A stretch of DNA of 43,582 bases, taken from a virus. Shown here piece by piece: positions 1-8,889 of this stretch (its first letter is position 1; every line of letters begins with the position of its first letter). The position numbers and the translations under genes were made by a program. The stretch is taken from the IMG/VR virus record IMGVR_UViG_3300020421_002096, positions 1 through 43,582 of that record. One strand, written 5' to 3'. The notes beneath the pieces were generated by a model. It saw only the letters and a program-made list of their open reading frames with translations. It did no database searches and had not been told where the DNA came from.

Positions 1-1
1 C

Positions 2-100
2 TGGATGACTCATAAGACTCAAGCAAGTAAAAGTAATGGCGACCGAATAACATTTACCATTAACGCCGATGGTAGAAATAGAAATAATATAATATTATGA
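2..100 (+). CDS. C-terminal end of an upstream gene (partial)
   Basis: An open frame runs from the left edge to a TGA at 98-100 and encodes about 32 residues with no recognisable motif. The stop overlaps the ATG of the next gene as ATGA, the coupling used across this phage. That overlap is the main reason to believe this is a real gene end. Function unknown. Confidence 0.5.
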   Translation, partial: WMTHKTQASKSNGDRITFTINADGRNRNNIIL

Positions 101-426
101 CAGTAGCACAAGACAGAACCAAAGAAGAAATTATAAAAGAGATTGAAAGTATCGTAGAGAAGAACATTCAACCTAGTGTGGAAATGCACGGAGGTGTTGT
201 TAAGCTACAAGACTTTGATATGGACACAGGCGTTGCCCTTATGTTAATGAGTGGTGCCTGCTCAGGTTGTGCAAGTAGTTCCATAACACTCAAGATGGGT
301 GTGGAGAATATGCTTAAACATTATGTACCTGAAGTCAATGCGGTAGAGGGTATGGACGATCCTAACTTTAATGATCCTTATTATACAAGTTGGGAAAACC
401 CAGGTGGCTGGGGAAAGGAAGAGTAA
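97..426 (+). CDS. NifU C-terminal-domain (Nfu-type) Fe-S cluster protein
   Basis: This 109-residue protein has the size and layout of a free-standing Nfu domain: an N-terminal helix, then IQPSVEMHGGVVKL (matching the family pattern RPxLxxDGGxVxL), then the paired cysteines in GACSGCAS (C55-x2-C58). In Nfu proteins such a CxxC pair, contributed by two subunits, holds a 4Fe-4S cluster for delivery to target proteins. The last 25 residues are acidic and Trp/Gly-rich and lie outside the domain. The start overlaps the upstream stop (ATGA) and the stop overlaps the next ATG (TAATG), so it is translated as part of a chain with two iron-dependent oxygenases. Supplying Fe-S clusters to phage or host enzymes during infection is an inference. 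Confidence 0.85.
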   Translation: MTVAQDRTKEEIIKEIESIVEKNIQPSVEMHGGVVKLQDFDMDTGVALMLMSGACSGCASSSITLKMGVENMLKHYVPEVNAVEGMDDPNFNDPYYTSWENPGGWGKEE

Positions 427-1262
427 TGGCAACAGAAAAGACTGAACACATAGCACCGTACTTCGAAAGACAAAATCCTAACATGAGTACTGAATTCCAT
501 AGTGCAAGTAACCAATGGATCATCGATGTTAAGTGTCCGTTCTACGAAGAGTTCTTAACACTATTTGAGAATGAAGAATTTAGAGGTGAAGACGAAAGTA
601 AAATTAAAACTACATTTAGAGGATATCAATATGATGTTACTCCTAAGAACTTACCTGAATGGGGAGGTAGTGTAGTACGTTCGGATAAGATGAATCCAGA
701 CACACCAGAACAAAAAGGTTTTCCTAGTTCAGAAACATTAAATGAAACAGAGTTTGATGTTAACAAAGCAAATCCAGGATCTAACTTTCCACCAATAGAT
801 CAAAGCAAGTTTGATAAACTTAATTGGGACAAGCTATTGAACTGGGTAATGAAACAACTAAGACGCAACATGGTACCTATTAAAAGTATTAAGGTTAGCA
901 AGTGTTGGTGTGTAGATTATAATGATGGTGGTTATCAAGCAATACACAATCACGGACCATTATGTATTAGTATGGTAATGGCTATGGACTCACAACCTAC
1001 TACAGGAACTAACGAACAGTCTGCTGACAATGGAATGTTATATACTCTAATGCCTAACCCAGACGGCACACAACTTATGACACAGTTTGGACCTTACCCA
1101 GGTAGAACTGTTATCCTAGACGGTAGGGTGTGGCACGGAGTTTATCCTGCAAAGGCACCACGTAGAACATTTGTTGTAGACTTTGACTTTGAATATTTTG
1201 ATCCGGAAGAAGAAATACCTGGACTAACACATATTGTACCTCCAGGAATGAATCATGGATAA
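426..1262 (+). CDS. 2OG-Fe(II) oxygenase-like protein
   Basis: The protein has 278 residues from the ATG that overlaps the nfu stop codon; a longer frame exists but would run far into nfu. The C-terminal half carries a double-stranded beta-helix pattern: a histidine pair in IHNHGP (H174, H176), a distal histidine in VWHGVYP (H237) and following arginines (about 246-247) suited to binding the 2-oxoglutarate carboxylate. This resembles the 2OG-FeII_Oxy_5 type common in marine T4-like phages. The substrate is unknown. The first 150 residues have no recognised domain. The next gene overlaps its last 8 bases and has a similar C-terminal arrangement, so the two may be old duplicates. Confidence 0.75.
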   Translation: MATEKTEHIAPYFERQNPNMSTEFHSASNQWIIDVKCPFYEEFLTLFENEEFRGEDESKIKTTFRGYQYDVTPKNLPEWGGSVVRSDKMNPDTPEQKGFPSSETLNETEFDVNKANPGSNFPPIDQSKFDKLNWDKLLNWVMKQLRRNMVPIKSIKVSKCWCVDYNDGGYQAIHNHGPLCISMVMAMDSQPTTGTNEQSADNGMLYTLMPNPDGTQLMTQFGPYPGRTVILDGRVWHGVYPAKAPRRTFVVDFDFEYFDPEEEIPGLTHIVPPGMNHG

Positions 1263-1809
1263 TAATTACTTTGCTTCAGGACAATTTCTTATAGAAACAG
1301 AATACGATGACTGGGAGAATATGCTTCACGTCATGTTAAAAAGTTTTACTGAAACAGTTGAGTATCCTGATAGAACACAAAGTAATATTGATCTTAATAG
1401 TATATCGTTAGGTTATACCAATTGGGTATTAGAAAAAGTAAAAGCACAAAACATTCCAATTGAAAGCATTATACCAGACCAGTCTTGGTTTATTAGTTAC
1501 AACCCATACGGGTATCAAGGCGTACACAATCATACAAACGAGGAAGACTTAATTAGTACGGTTATGTATTTTGACAACAAAGAACAAGAAGATATGTTTA
1601 CACAGGACGGATGTCTTGTTACAATGATGGCACACCCTAATACACAGATAGAGTTTCATGAGTTTCCACCTAGTCCAGGCAAGACTATAATTATGAATGG
1701 AAACGTTAATCATGCAACTTATCCTTACAAACACAAACGTAGATGTTTAGTTATTAATTACAAAGCCAAATGGAGCGAGCCTAATGAGCCTAATCAAAAA
1801 GAAGTTTAA
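1255..1809 (+). CDS. 2OG-Fe(II) oxygenase-like protein, second of a tandem pair
   Basis: The 184-residue protein repeats the design of the preceding gene without its long N-terminal part: GYQGVHNHTN (H91, H93), SPGKTIIMNGNVNHATYP (distal H153), then an arginine pair in HKRRCLVIN. These are the iron and 2-oxoglutarate contacts expected of the superfamily. It starts inside the end of the upstream gene and is overlapped by the next start, so it is probably co-translated. Tandem duplication with divergence is inferred from the shared motif order. The target is unknown. Confidence 0.7.
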   Translation: MDNNYFASGQFLIETEYDDWENMLHVMLKSFTETVEYPDRTQSNIDLNSISLGYTNWVLEKVKAQNIPIESIIPDQSWFISYNPYGYQGVHNHTNEEDLISTVMYFDNKEQEDMFTQDGCLVTMMAHPNTQIEFHEFPPSPGKTIIMNGNVNHATYPYKHKRRCLVINYKAKWSEPNEPNQKEV

Positions 1810-2464
1810 CTACGAAGAAATAAAGAAAGAATCTAAAGAAGGCAAACGCCTGTATGCTTGTCCTGACGGTAATAGTGTTGCAAGTGTAACAACTATACTT
1901 GATAAGACCAAAGACAAAACTGGTCTTATAGAATGGCGTAAAAGAGTAGGAGAAAAGAAAGCACAGGAGATTGTTACAGAGGCCGCAAGTGTTGGTACTC
2001 GTATGCACAAATTCTTAGAAGATTATATTGATACAGGCGAATGGCCTAAAGCAGGTAGTAACCCATACAGCCAACAAGCTAATAACATGGCTACAAAGAT
2101 TAAAGACGAAGCATTAGCTAATATTAACGAAATATGGGGTTCTGAGGTAGCTTTATACCACCCGAAGATTTATGCCGGTACTACAGACCTCGTAGGCGTC
2201 TTTAAAGGCGAAGAATGTATCATGGACTTCAAGCAAACTAATAAGCCTAAAAAGGAAGAATGGGTAGATGATTATAAGCTACAATTAACTGCCTATGCAC
2301 TAGCCCACAACGAGATATACGGAACTAACATACAAGAAGGCCATGTTTTTATGTGTTCTCGTGACGGACAATATCAGCAATTTGACTTATGGCCAGACGA
2401 TTTTAAGGCTTGGGAGTCAAAATGGTGGGATCGTGTGTATATGTACTATGACCGTTTCGCATAA
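1784..2464 (+). CDS. PD-(D/E)XK superfamily nuclease (RecB/Cas4-like)
   Basis: The 226-residue protein contains the catalytic arrangement of the PD-(D/E)XK fold: an Asp in YAGTTDLVGVF, then IMDFKQTNKPKK (D-x-K), then a helix with KLQLTAYALA matching the Q-x3-Y motif of RecB/Cas4-type exonucleases. An upstream EAASVGTRMHKFLE segment fits the helix with a His ligand found in this group. Such genes recur in marine T4-like phages near tail genes. The role could be DNA processing or recombination. The start overlaps the preceding oxygenase gene by 26 bases. Confidence 0.75.
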   Translation: MSLIKKKFNYEEIKKESKEGKRLYACPDGNSVASVTTILDKTKDKTGLIEWRKRVGEKKAQEIVTEAASVGTRMHKFLEDYIDTGEWPKAGSNPYSQQANNMATKIKDEALANINEIWGSEVALYHPKIYAGTTDLVGVFKGEECIMDFKQTNKPKKEEWVDDYKLQLTAYALAHNEIYGTNIQEGHVFMCSRDGQYQQFDLWPDDFKAWESKWWDRVYMYYDRFA

Positions 2465-2467
2465 ATA
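2460..2467 (+). promoter_or_regulatory. T4-type late promoter upstream of tail fibre gene
   Basis: CATAAATA matches the T4 late consensus TATAAATA at 7 of 8 positions. Initiation about 6 bases downstream would give a short leader containing the AAGGAG ribosome site at 2476-2481 before the GTG start at 2489. Confidence 0.6.
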
Positions 2468-2488
2468 CAATGTATAAGGAGCAAGTAA

Positions 2489-4117
2489 GTGGCAATAGTA
2501 CAAATTTCAAGAATACAAGTACGTAGAGGTCAGAAGAACGTTGGATCAGGTGTACCACAATTAGCAGGTGGTGAGTTTGGTTGGGCAGTTGATACTCGTG
2601 AACTATTCATTGGTAATGGTTCAGTATCAGAAGGATCTCCGGCTGTAGGTAATACAAAGATTTTAACACAATACGATAACTTATTCAGTTTTGCAGACCA
2701 GTACACATATCAAAAAGATGTTGCTACAATGCAGACAGGTGCAACTGCTATGTTACCTACTGCTAGAACACTACAAGCGGTACTAGACGAACGTGTAAGT
2801 GTTAAGTCATACGGTGCAACTGGAGATGGTTCAGACCAAACAGTAGTATTACAAAGAGCTATTGACCAATTATATCTTAATAGTGCAACAAAAGGTTCAA
2901 CTGCAAGTAGAGTTACATTAACAATACCAGCAGGTGAATACTTATTGAGTGCAAGTTTAAAACTTCCGCCTTATGCAACTATCGTTGGTGAAGGAAGTGA
3001 CAAAGTAAAAATTACACAAGGTGCCAATGCTCCTGTATTTGAAACTGTAAACTCAGGATCAACACCAGGAAGTTATGCACAAGACAGTTCAAGCACAACA
3101 TTAAACCAAGCTAATAAGATTACACTTAAAGGCTTAACTTTAATACAAAATACTACAAACACAGGTGTATTGCTAACGTCTTGTAAAGAAAGTAGATTTG
3201 AAGATTTAAAAATTACAGGTACATGGACAAGTGGAGCAACTCCAGGATCCAATCAAGTTGCTATTAGAATGAATAGTTTATCAACAGCAGTATCTTGTAA
3301 CAGAAATAAATTTAATGACATCCATATGAAAGGATTTGCAACAGGAATATTTTCAGACTTTGATGTTGTTGGAAACACATTTGATGATTGTGAATTCGAT
3401 ACACTAAGATACGGAATTGTATACGGAGAGAATACAAGCATAGGTCAAGTTGGAATGGCAACAGGACCACAAAGAAACATAGTTCAAAATTCACAGTTCC
3501 ATGATATTGATAGACAAGCATTATGGGTAAACAAAGGACAATTTAATTCCTCACTTAATAACAAATTTATTAGTGTAGGTAACAACGGCGGTACTGAAGG
3601 TAATGCAATTCATAGTGTTATCAAGTTTACAGATGGTACTGCTCTTTCTAACTCATCTAGCAATGACTGGTTTGATAGAACTTCTAATTTAAGTTATGAT
3701 CAAAACTTTATGTCAGGGTATAGATACGTTCCAGAAGTTGAAGGACCAGGAGTATTTGATTTAGAGTTTAGTTATAGATTTCCTGTAACACAACAGAACT
3801 CCGCAGTTAGAGTATTAAAATTTCCAGGCTATGCTACTAGAAACATAGTTGTAGATTACATATACAAAAGCTCACAGGTAAATGCAGTAAGAGAAGGATC
3901 ATTAGATATACTTGTTAACCTTAACGACAACACATCTAAAGTAACAGATAACTTTACATACTTAGGTGCTAGTGCTTTTGAATACAATATAGAATTTAGT
4001 GTTTCACTTACGGATGAAAACACTGACGGAACAAATGATACACTGGTTGTAGCAATGAAGAACACGACAACGAGTGACACAGGTGACATATTATTCAAAG
4101 TACATTACAAAACGTAA
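2489..4117 (+). CDS. Tail fibre/tailspike-like protein with pectate-lyase-type beta helix
   Basis: This 542-residue protein starts at GTG, with AAGGAG eight bases upstream. The N-terminus (RIQVRRGQ, then GEFGWAVDTRELFIGNG) is the anchor seen on many marine T4-like tail fibres and resembles the N-terminal domain of the major tropism determinant. From about residue 100, VKSYGATGDGSDQTVVLQRAID is the typical entry to a Pectate_lyase_3 right-handed beta helix. Repeating short strands rich in N, T and G follow to about residue 400, then a beta-rich C-terminal domain. It probably binds or degrades host surface glycan. The late promoter just upstream fits a virion protein. Confidence 0.8.
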   Translation: MAIVQISRIQVRRGQKNVGSGVPQLAGGEFGWAVDTRELFIGNGSVSEGSPAVGNTKILTQYDNLFSFADQYTYQKDVATMQTGATAMLPTARTLQAVLDERVSVKSYGATGDGSDQTVVLQRAIDQLYLNSATKGSTASRVTLTIPAGEYLLSASLKLPPYATIVGEGSDKVKITQGANAPVFETVNSGSTPGSYAQDSSSTTLNQANKITLKGLTLIQNTTNTGVLLTSCKESRFEDLKITGTWTSGATPGSNQVAIRMNSLSTAVSCNRNKFNDIHMKGFATGIFSDFDVVGNTFDDCEFDTLRYGIVYGENTSIGQVGMATGPQRNIVQNSQFHDIDRQALWVNKGQFNSSLNNKFISVGNNGGTEGNAIHSVIKFTDGTALSNSSSNDWFDRTSNLSYDQNFMSGYRYVPEVEGPGVFDLEFSYRFPVTQQNSAVRVLKFPGYATRNIVVDYIYKSSQVNAVREGSLDILVNLNDNTSKVTDNFTYLGASAFEYNIEFSVSLTDENTDGTNDTLVVAMKNTTTSDTGDILFKVHYKT

Positions 4118-4118
4118 T

Positions 4119-4544
4119 ATGCCAAACAAAGAATACGAGATAAAGCTCGTTAACTGGACTAGGTTTAGAGAACAACTAGAGGTAAGTCTCAACCCTTTCC
4201 AAGATGTAATTGATTATTACAACAAGATTCCAAGAAGCAAATTAGGTATTGACCCATGGGACCAAAGCACTTGGCCTACTCCATGGGAGTTACTTGCTCA
4301 AAACAGCATTTGCGACTTGACAAATAGCCTCGGAGTATGTTACACTTTACAATTAACTAATAGGTTTTCTCGAAGTGAGTTCGAGATACATATTAGTACG
4401 GACTACAGTAATGAGGAATTATGTTATCCTGTTTGCATTAACAATAGTGTATTATGTTACAAATATAATGAGGTTGTTCAAAAGACTGAATTACCCACAC
4501 ATTTTGTTTCACAACGCATTTATAAGATGCCGACGTTACAATAA
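4119..4544 (+). CDS. Conserved phage protein of unknown function
   Basis: A 141-residue protein whose ATG lies one base after the tail-fibre stop; a longer in-frame start would run into that gene. It is rich in W, Y and N with a DPWDQSTWPTPWELL segment near residue 50 that looks well folded and surface aromatic. No signal peptide or membrane segment is seen. Its place between a late-promoted tail gene and nrdA suggests a virion or tail-assembly role, but nothing in the sequence proves it. Confidence 0.6.
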   Translation: MPNKEYEIKLVNWTRFREQLEVSLNPFQDVIDYYNKIPRSKLGIDPWDQSTWPTPWELLAQNSICDLTNSLGVCYTLQLTNRFSRSEFEIHISTDYSNEELCYPVCINNSVLCYKYNEVVQKTELPTHFVSQRIYKMPTLQ

Positions 4545-4547
4545 ATA
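4540..4547 (+). promoter_or_regulatory. Late-type promoter upstream of nrdA
   Basis: AATAAATA followed by CT resembles the T4 late box. It overlaps the stop codon of the upstream gene and lies 50 bases before the nrdA ATG. No convincing sigma70 promoter is visible in this gap. That is odd for a nucleotide-metabolism gene, which is early or middle in T4. Confidence 0.5.
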
Positions 4548-4596
4548 CTTTATCATTACGAATTAGTGAATTAAAAATTAACAGGAGCAATAGAGA

Positions 4597-6930
4597 ATGT
4601 CAAATGGCGTCGGTATACACATCAAAAAACGCGACGGCTCAGTAGAGCCCCTGGACATTAACAAGATCCACTTCGTTGTTGAAGAAGCCACCGAAGGCTT
4701 ATCAGGAACAAGTGCATCACAGATTGAGATGACAGCGAACATTCAATTCTATGATGGAATGTCCACAGAAGAAATACAAGAAATTTTAATTAAAAGTGCC
4801 AACGATTTGATCTCGTTGGAGAATCCCAACTACCAGTATGCGGCGGCAAGGTTGTTATTGTATCCTATTTACAAAGAAACATTTGGACAATACAATGCTG
4901 TGCCGTTAATGAAGGTTATTGATAGAAACATAGAACGTGGTGTATATGATGCGTCGATAAAAGACAAGTACACAGAAACAGAATTAAAACAATTAAACAA
5001 ATATATCAAACATAACCGAGATGAGAATTTTACTTACGCAGGGCTAAGACAGATTGTAGACAAGTATCTTGTACAGGATAGAAGCACAGGAGAGATATAC
5101 GAATCTCCACAAGTTATGTACATGATGATCGCGGCAACACTATTTGCTGACTATCCGGAAAAAACACGTATGTCATACGTAAGGAGATATTACGATGCGA
5201 CCTCACTTTTTAAAATCAATATCCCAACACCAATCATGGCAGGTGTTCGTACTCCTCTTCGTCAGTTTGCTAGTTGCGTCCTCGTTGATAGTGATGATAC
5301 CCTTGATAGTATTTTCAGCAGTGATATGGCTATTGGACGTTATACGGCTCAACGTGCAGGCATTGGTATCAATGCTGGTAGGATTCGTGCAATCAATTCT
5401 AAGATAAGAGGTGGCGAAGTAGCACACACTGGATTGATTCCGTTTCTTAAAAAATTCGAATCAACTGTAAGATGTTGCACACAGAATGGTGTACGTGGAG
5501 GTAATGCAACTACGCACTTCCCTATTTGGCACTATGAAATTGATGACATCCTAGTACTTAAAAATAACAAAGGTACTGAGGATAATAGAGTACGTAGATT
5601 AGATTACTCTATTCAGCTTAATAAATTAATGTACGAAAGGCTCTTGCAGGACGGCGACATAACTCTTTTCTCGCCACACGATGTACCAGATTTATACGAA
5701 GCATTTTATTCAGATCAAAAACTATTTGAAGAATTGTATGTGAAGTATGAACGTAAAACTTCTCTAAGGAAACGTAAGATTAAAGCAATGGAATTGTTTT
5801 CTGCTCTAATCAAAGAGAGAGCTGAAACAGGACGTATTTACATTATGAACGTTGACCATGCTAATACACACAGTTCGTTCAAAGACACAGTTTACATGAG
5901 TAACCTATGTCAAGAGATTACACTTCCTACAAAACCTTTACAACACATTGATGATCCAGAAGGTGAAATTGCATTATGTATTTTAAGTGCAATCAATGTA
6001 GGTACACTAAAAGATTTAGATGAGTTACAGGACTTATGTAACTTGGCCGTAAGAGCTTTAGATGAAGTTATTGATTATCAAAAGTATCCAGTACAGGCCG
6101 CTGAAGTAAGTACAAAAGCTAGACGTTCATTAGGCGTTGGCTATATTGGACTTGCACACTACCTAGCAAAACAAGGTTGTAAGTATTCAGATAAGAAAGC
6201 ACTTACTAAGGTGCATGAGTTATCAGAAGCATTCCAATACTATTTGTTAGTAGCAAGTAATGAATTAGCAAAAGAAAAAGGTCAATGTGAATATTTTGAC
6301 CGTACTAAATACAGTGATGGTATATTACCTATTGACACATATAAAAAGGAATTGGACGAAATATGTTCAATTACATTAAAGTATGATTGGTCTGCTTTAC
6401 GCAATGACATACGAGAGCACGGTCTACGGCACAGCACATTGTCCGCACAGATGCCTTCGGAGAGCAGTTCCATTGTGTCGAACGCCACAAACGGAATCGA
6501 ACCACCTAGAGGATTCTTGTCCGTTAAGAAAAGCAAAAAAGGGCCTCTTAAGCAGATTGTTCCGCAGTATACTACGTTAAAGAATAACTATACGTTGTTG
6601 TGGGATATGCCAAGCAACGAAGGATACATAAATATCGTTGCAGTAATGCAAAAGTTTTTTGATCAAGCCATTAGTGGTAATTGGTCATACAATCCAACTC
6701 ATTTTGAGAACAATGAAGTTCCAATGAGTGTTATGTTACAAGATATGTTAACAACATATAAGTATGGTTGGAAAACATCATACTATCAAAACACTTATGA
6801 CTTCAAGAGTGATCCAAGTGAGGAGGAAATTAAGACAGAGACAACAAATACTTTTGAACCTCAAGTGGGACTACCAGATGGTAAGCCATTAGAAGATGAA
6901 GAAGAAGTTTGTGATAGTTGTGCTATATAG
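4597..6930 (+). CDS. nrdA: Class Ia ribonucleotide reductase, large (alpha) subunit
   Basis: Reduces ribonucleoside diphosphates to deoxyribonucleotides for phage DNA synthesis. The 777-residue protein has an N-terminal ATP-cone (VKKRDGS-type start, here IKKRDGSVEPLDINKIH). The catalytic cysteines are visible: C227 in FASCVLVDS and C461 in ALCILSAIN (the redox pair), and C438 in SNLCQE (thiyl radical site), with E440 two residues on. These numbers nearly match E. coli NrdA (225, 439, 462). The C-terminus ends in CDSC-AI, the mobile cysteine pair that is re-reduced by glutaredoxin or thioredoxin. The ATG has AGGAG 10 bases upstream. nrdB and a glutaredoxin follow directly, forming a complete unit. 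Confidence 0.97.
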   Translation: MSNGVGIHIKKRDGSVEPLDINKIHFVVEEATEGLSGTSASQIEMTANIQFYDGMSTEEIQEILIKSANDLISLENPNYQYAAARLLLYPIYKETFGQYNAVPLMKVIDRNIERGVYDASIKDKYTETELKQLNKYIKHNRDENFTYAGLRQIVDKYLVQDRSTGEIYESPQVMYMMIAATLFADYPEKTRMSYVRRYYDATSLFKINIPTPIMAGVRTPLRQFASCVLVDSDDTLDSIFSSDMAIGRYTAQRAGIGINAGRIRAINSKIRGGEVAHTGLIPFLKKFESTVRCCTQNGVRGGNATTHFPIWHYEIDDILVLKNNKGTEDNRVRRLDYSIQLNKLMYERLLQDGDITLFSPHDVPDLYEAFYSDQKLFEELYVKYERKTSLRKRKIKAMELFSALIKERAETGRIYIMNVDHANTHSSFKDTVYMSNLCQEITLPTKPLQHIDDPEGEIALCILSAINVGTLKDLDELQDLCNLAVRALDEVIDYQKYPVQAAEVSTKARRSLGVGYIGLAHYLAKQGCKYSDKKALTKVHELSEAFQYYLLVASNELAKEKGQCEYFDRTKYSDGILPIDTYKKELDEICSITLKYDWSALRNDIREHGLRHSTLSAQMPSESSSIVSNATNGIEPPRGFLSVKKSKKGPLKQIVPQYTTLKNNYTLLWDMPSNEGYINIVAVMQKFFDQAISGNWSYNPTHFENNEVPMSVMLQDMLTTYKYGWKTSYYQNTYDFKSDPSEEEIKTETTNTFEPQVGLPDGKPLEDEEEVCDSCAI

Positions 6931-6944
6931 AAAGGTAAGAAGCA

Positions 6945-8048
6945 GTGGCGAAGACAGTATTTAATAGAGAGAAAGTAGACTTTACAAAGTCAACAATGTT
7001 CTTTGGACCGGATCAAAACACACAGAGATATGATGTGTTTAAGTTCCCTGTGTTTGATAAATTAAATCAAACAATGTTAGGTTATTTTTGGAGACCAGAA
7101 GAGGTTAGTTTACAAAAAGACAGAAGTGATTATGCAAACTTCCGTCCGGAACAGAAACATATCTTTACTGCTAACTTAAAATATCAAACACTACTTGATA
7201 GTGTACAAGGTAGAGGACCATGTTTAGCTTTCTTACCACACGTAAGCATTCCTGAACTAGAAGGTTGTATTGTTACTTGGGACTTCTTTGAAACTATTCA
7301 TAGTCGTTCATATACACACATCATGAAGAACGTGTATGCTGATCCATCAGAAGTATTAGATACTATCTTAGAAGATGATAAAATTATTGAACGTGCCGTT
7401 AGTGTAACTAAAAACTACGATGCGTTTACAGAAGCCGCAGATAAGTTTATACACTTAAAGAAAGGCACAATGAGAGATGTTAAGAAGAAACTATTCTTAG
7501 CAATGATGAACGTAAACATCTTAGAAGGATTACGTTTTTATGTTTCCTTTGCGTGTACGTTTGCTTTTGGTGAACTAAAACTTATGGAAGGTTCAGCAAA
7601 GATTATTAGTTTAATTGCTAGAGATGAATCACAACATCTAGCATTAAGTTTACACATTCTAAAGAATTGGATGCGTGGTGAAGACGATAAAGAATTTGCC
7701 TCTATTGCAAAAGAGTGTGAAGCTGAAGTTTATGAAATGTGGAAGACTTGCGTTAACGAAGAAAAGGCGTGGGCACATCATTTAATGAAAGACGGATCAA
7801 TCATTGGACTTAATGAAAAACTGTTAGGTAGTTACGTAGAGTTTATTGCTAACAAGAGATTAAAAGCATTAGGATACAAACCAATCTTTGATACTCCAAC
7901 AACACAAAATCCCCTACCATGGACACAGCATTGGTTGAGTTCATCAGGGTTACAGGTAGCACCACAAGAAACAGAAGTAGAGTCTTACATTGTTGGTGGT
8001 ATCAAACAAGATGTTAGTACAGACTCGCTAAAAGGATTTAAATTATAA
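6945..8048 (+). CDS. nrdB: Class Ia ribonucleotide reductase, small (beta) subunit
   Basis: Provides the di-iron/tyrosyl radical cofactor to NrdA. The 367-residue protein contains ETIHSRSYTHI with the radical tyrosine Y123 (E. coli Y122), and LEGLRFYVSFACTFAF plus IARDESQHL carrying the C-terminal carboxylate and histidine iron ligands. The radical tyrosine is therefore kept; this is not one of the tyrosine-less variants. The start is GTG, 14 bases after nrdA. The stop overlaps the ATG of the glutaredoxin gene (TAATG). Confidence 0.97.
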   Translation: MAKTVFNREKVDFTKSTMFFGPDQNTQRYDVFKFPVFDKLNQTMLGYFWRPEEVSLQKDRSDYANFRPEQKHIFTANLKYQTLLDSVQGRGPCLAFLPHVSIPELEGCIVTWDFFETIHSRSYTHIMKNVYADPSEVLDTILEDDKIIERAVSVTKNYDAFTEAADKFIHLKKGTMRDVKKKLFLAMMNVNILEGLRFYVSFACTFAFGELKLMEGSAKIISLIARDESQHLALSLHILKNWMRGEDDKEFASIAKECEAEVYEMWKTCVNEEKAWAHHLMKDGSIIGLNEKLLGSYVEFIANKRLKALGYKPIFDTPTTQNPLPWTQHWLSSSGLQVAPQETEVESYIVGGIKQDVSTDSLKGFKL

Positions 8049-8332
8049 TGGAAACTAAAGAAGCTACTCCTAGCACTACCGTTGTCTATTCTAAACCTAA
8101 TTGTCCTTCTTGTGTAAAAGCAAAAGCACTTTTAACAAACAAGAAGATCCCTTATACTGAAAGCATCATTGGTAAGGATATCCAAGTAGAAACTCTTATG
8201 AAAGAGTTTGAAGTAAACGGATTGCCTATGCCAAGAACTGCTCCGCAAATTATATTGCACGGTAAGTATGTAGGAGGGTATGAACAATTAGTTCAGCACA
8301 TGGACGACCATGGTATGAACCACGAACACTAG
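8048..8332 (+). CDS. nrdC: Glutaredoxin
   Basis: A 94-residue single-domain glutaredoxin with the active site C19-P-S-C22 in KPNCPSCVKAKALL, the cis-proline region TAPQIIL and the glutathione-binding GGYEQL. CPSC differs from the classic CPYC but keeps both cysteines. Coupled by overlap to nrdB, it probably re-reduces the C-terminal cysteine pair of NrdA. The symbol is by analogy to T4 nrdC. Confidence 0.9.
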   Translation: METKEATPSTTVVYSKPNCPSCVKAKALLTNKKIPYTESIIGKDIQVETLMKEFEVNGLPMPRTAPQIILHGKYVGGYEQLVQHMDDHGMNHEH

Positions 8333-8340
8333 GAGACATT

Positions 8341-8661
8341 ATGTTAATTGAACCAGCATACAAAGTAGGCGATGTCGTAACTATAAAACTTACATCAGGT
8401 GAAGAACTTGTAGGTAAGTTTGAAGCAGATGACGACAAAGCAATTAAAATTAATAAACCTTTAACACTAGTTGCTAGTGAAAAAGGTATAGGCTTACAAC
8501 AGTTTTTGTTTACTGCTGATATGGGTAAATCATATACTATTAAGCATCAAGCAATTACATTAGTACACAAGACAAGAACAGAATTTGCAGACGCATATAC
8601 CAAGCAGACAAGTAACATTGTACAAGCACCAGCTGGTATGGCAGACCTAGTTCGCAAATAA
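8341..8661 (+). CDS. Small beta-barrel phage protein, possibly Sm/SH3-like
   Basis: A 106-residue protein with GGAG six bases before the ATG. Residues about 8-45 (DVVTIKLTSGEELVGKFEADDDKAIKINKPLTLV) read as strongly bent beta strands in the order seen in Sm-like or SH3 barrels, with the Gly-Lys-Phe turn typical of Sm motif 1. The C-terminal third is helical. An RNA-binding role is only a structural guess. It sits between glutaredoxin and structural genes. Confidence 0.55.
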   Translation: MLIEPAYKVGDVVTIKLTSGEELVGKFEADDDKAIKINKPLTLVASEKGIGLQQFLFTADMGKSYTIKHQAITLVHKTRTEFADAYTKQTSNIVQAPAGMADLVRK

Positions 8662-8666
8662 TCTTA

Positions 8667-8674
8667 CATAAATA
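8667..8674 (+). promoter_or_regulatory. T4-type late promoter giving a leaderless transcript
   Basis: CATAAATA is followed by exactly five bases and then the ATG at 8680. With T4 late spacing the first transcribed base would be the A of ATG. No Shine-Dalgarno sequence precedes this start. Confidence 0.6.
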
Positions 8675-8679
8675 TTAGT

Positions 8680-8889
8680 ATGCACGAATTTGTTATAAAG
8701 GACAAAGGTAAATTAGTCACATACACAGACTTTGATGCCATACCAAATGAGTTTGATCATATAATTAAGTTCGTACCTGAAGTTCCACCAGAACCTCATA
8801 CTGAAGAACAGCATGAAGAAATAGAACAGTGGAATGACAAGCTAAAAGAGTTAGTAAAAAGGGAGAGATCATATGCCAGCAGTAACTAG
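8680..8889 (+). CDS. Small acidic phage protein, unknown function
   Basis: A 69-residue acidic protein, Glu/Pro/His-rich in the middle (VPPEPHTEEQHEEIEQW), ending in a basic helix. It begins exactly at the predicted late transcription start and overlaps the PAAR gene by 17 bases. The coupling to the spike-tip gene suggests a baseplate-related role; no domain is recognised. Confidence 0.6.
   Translation: MHEFVIKDKGKLVTYTDFDAIPNEFDHIIKFVPEVPPEPHTEEQHEEIEQWNDKLKELVKRERSYASSN

Noticed and set aside
5195-5407. 70-residue hydrophobic frame inside nrdA
   Set aside because: Lies inside the NrdA catalytic core including C227; no independent start signals.
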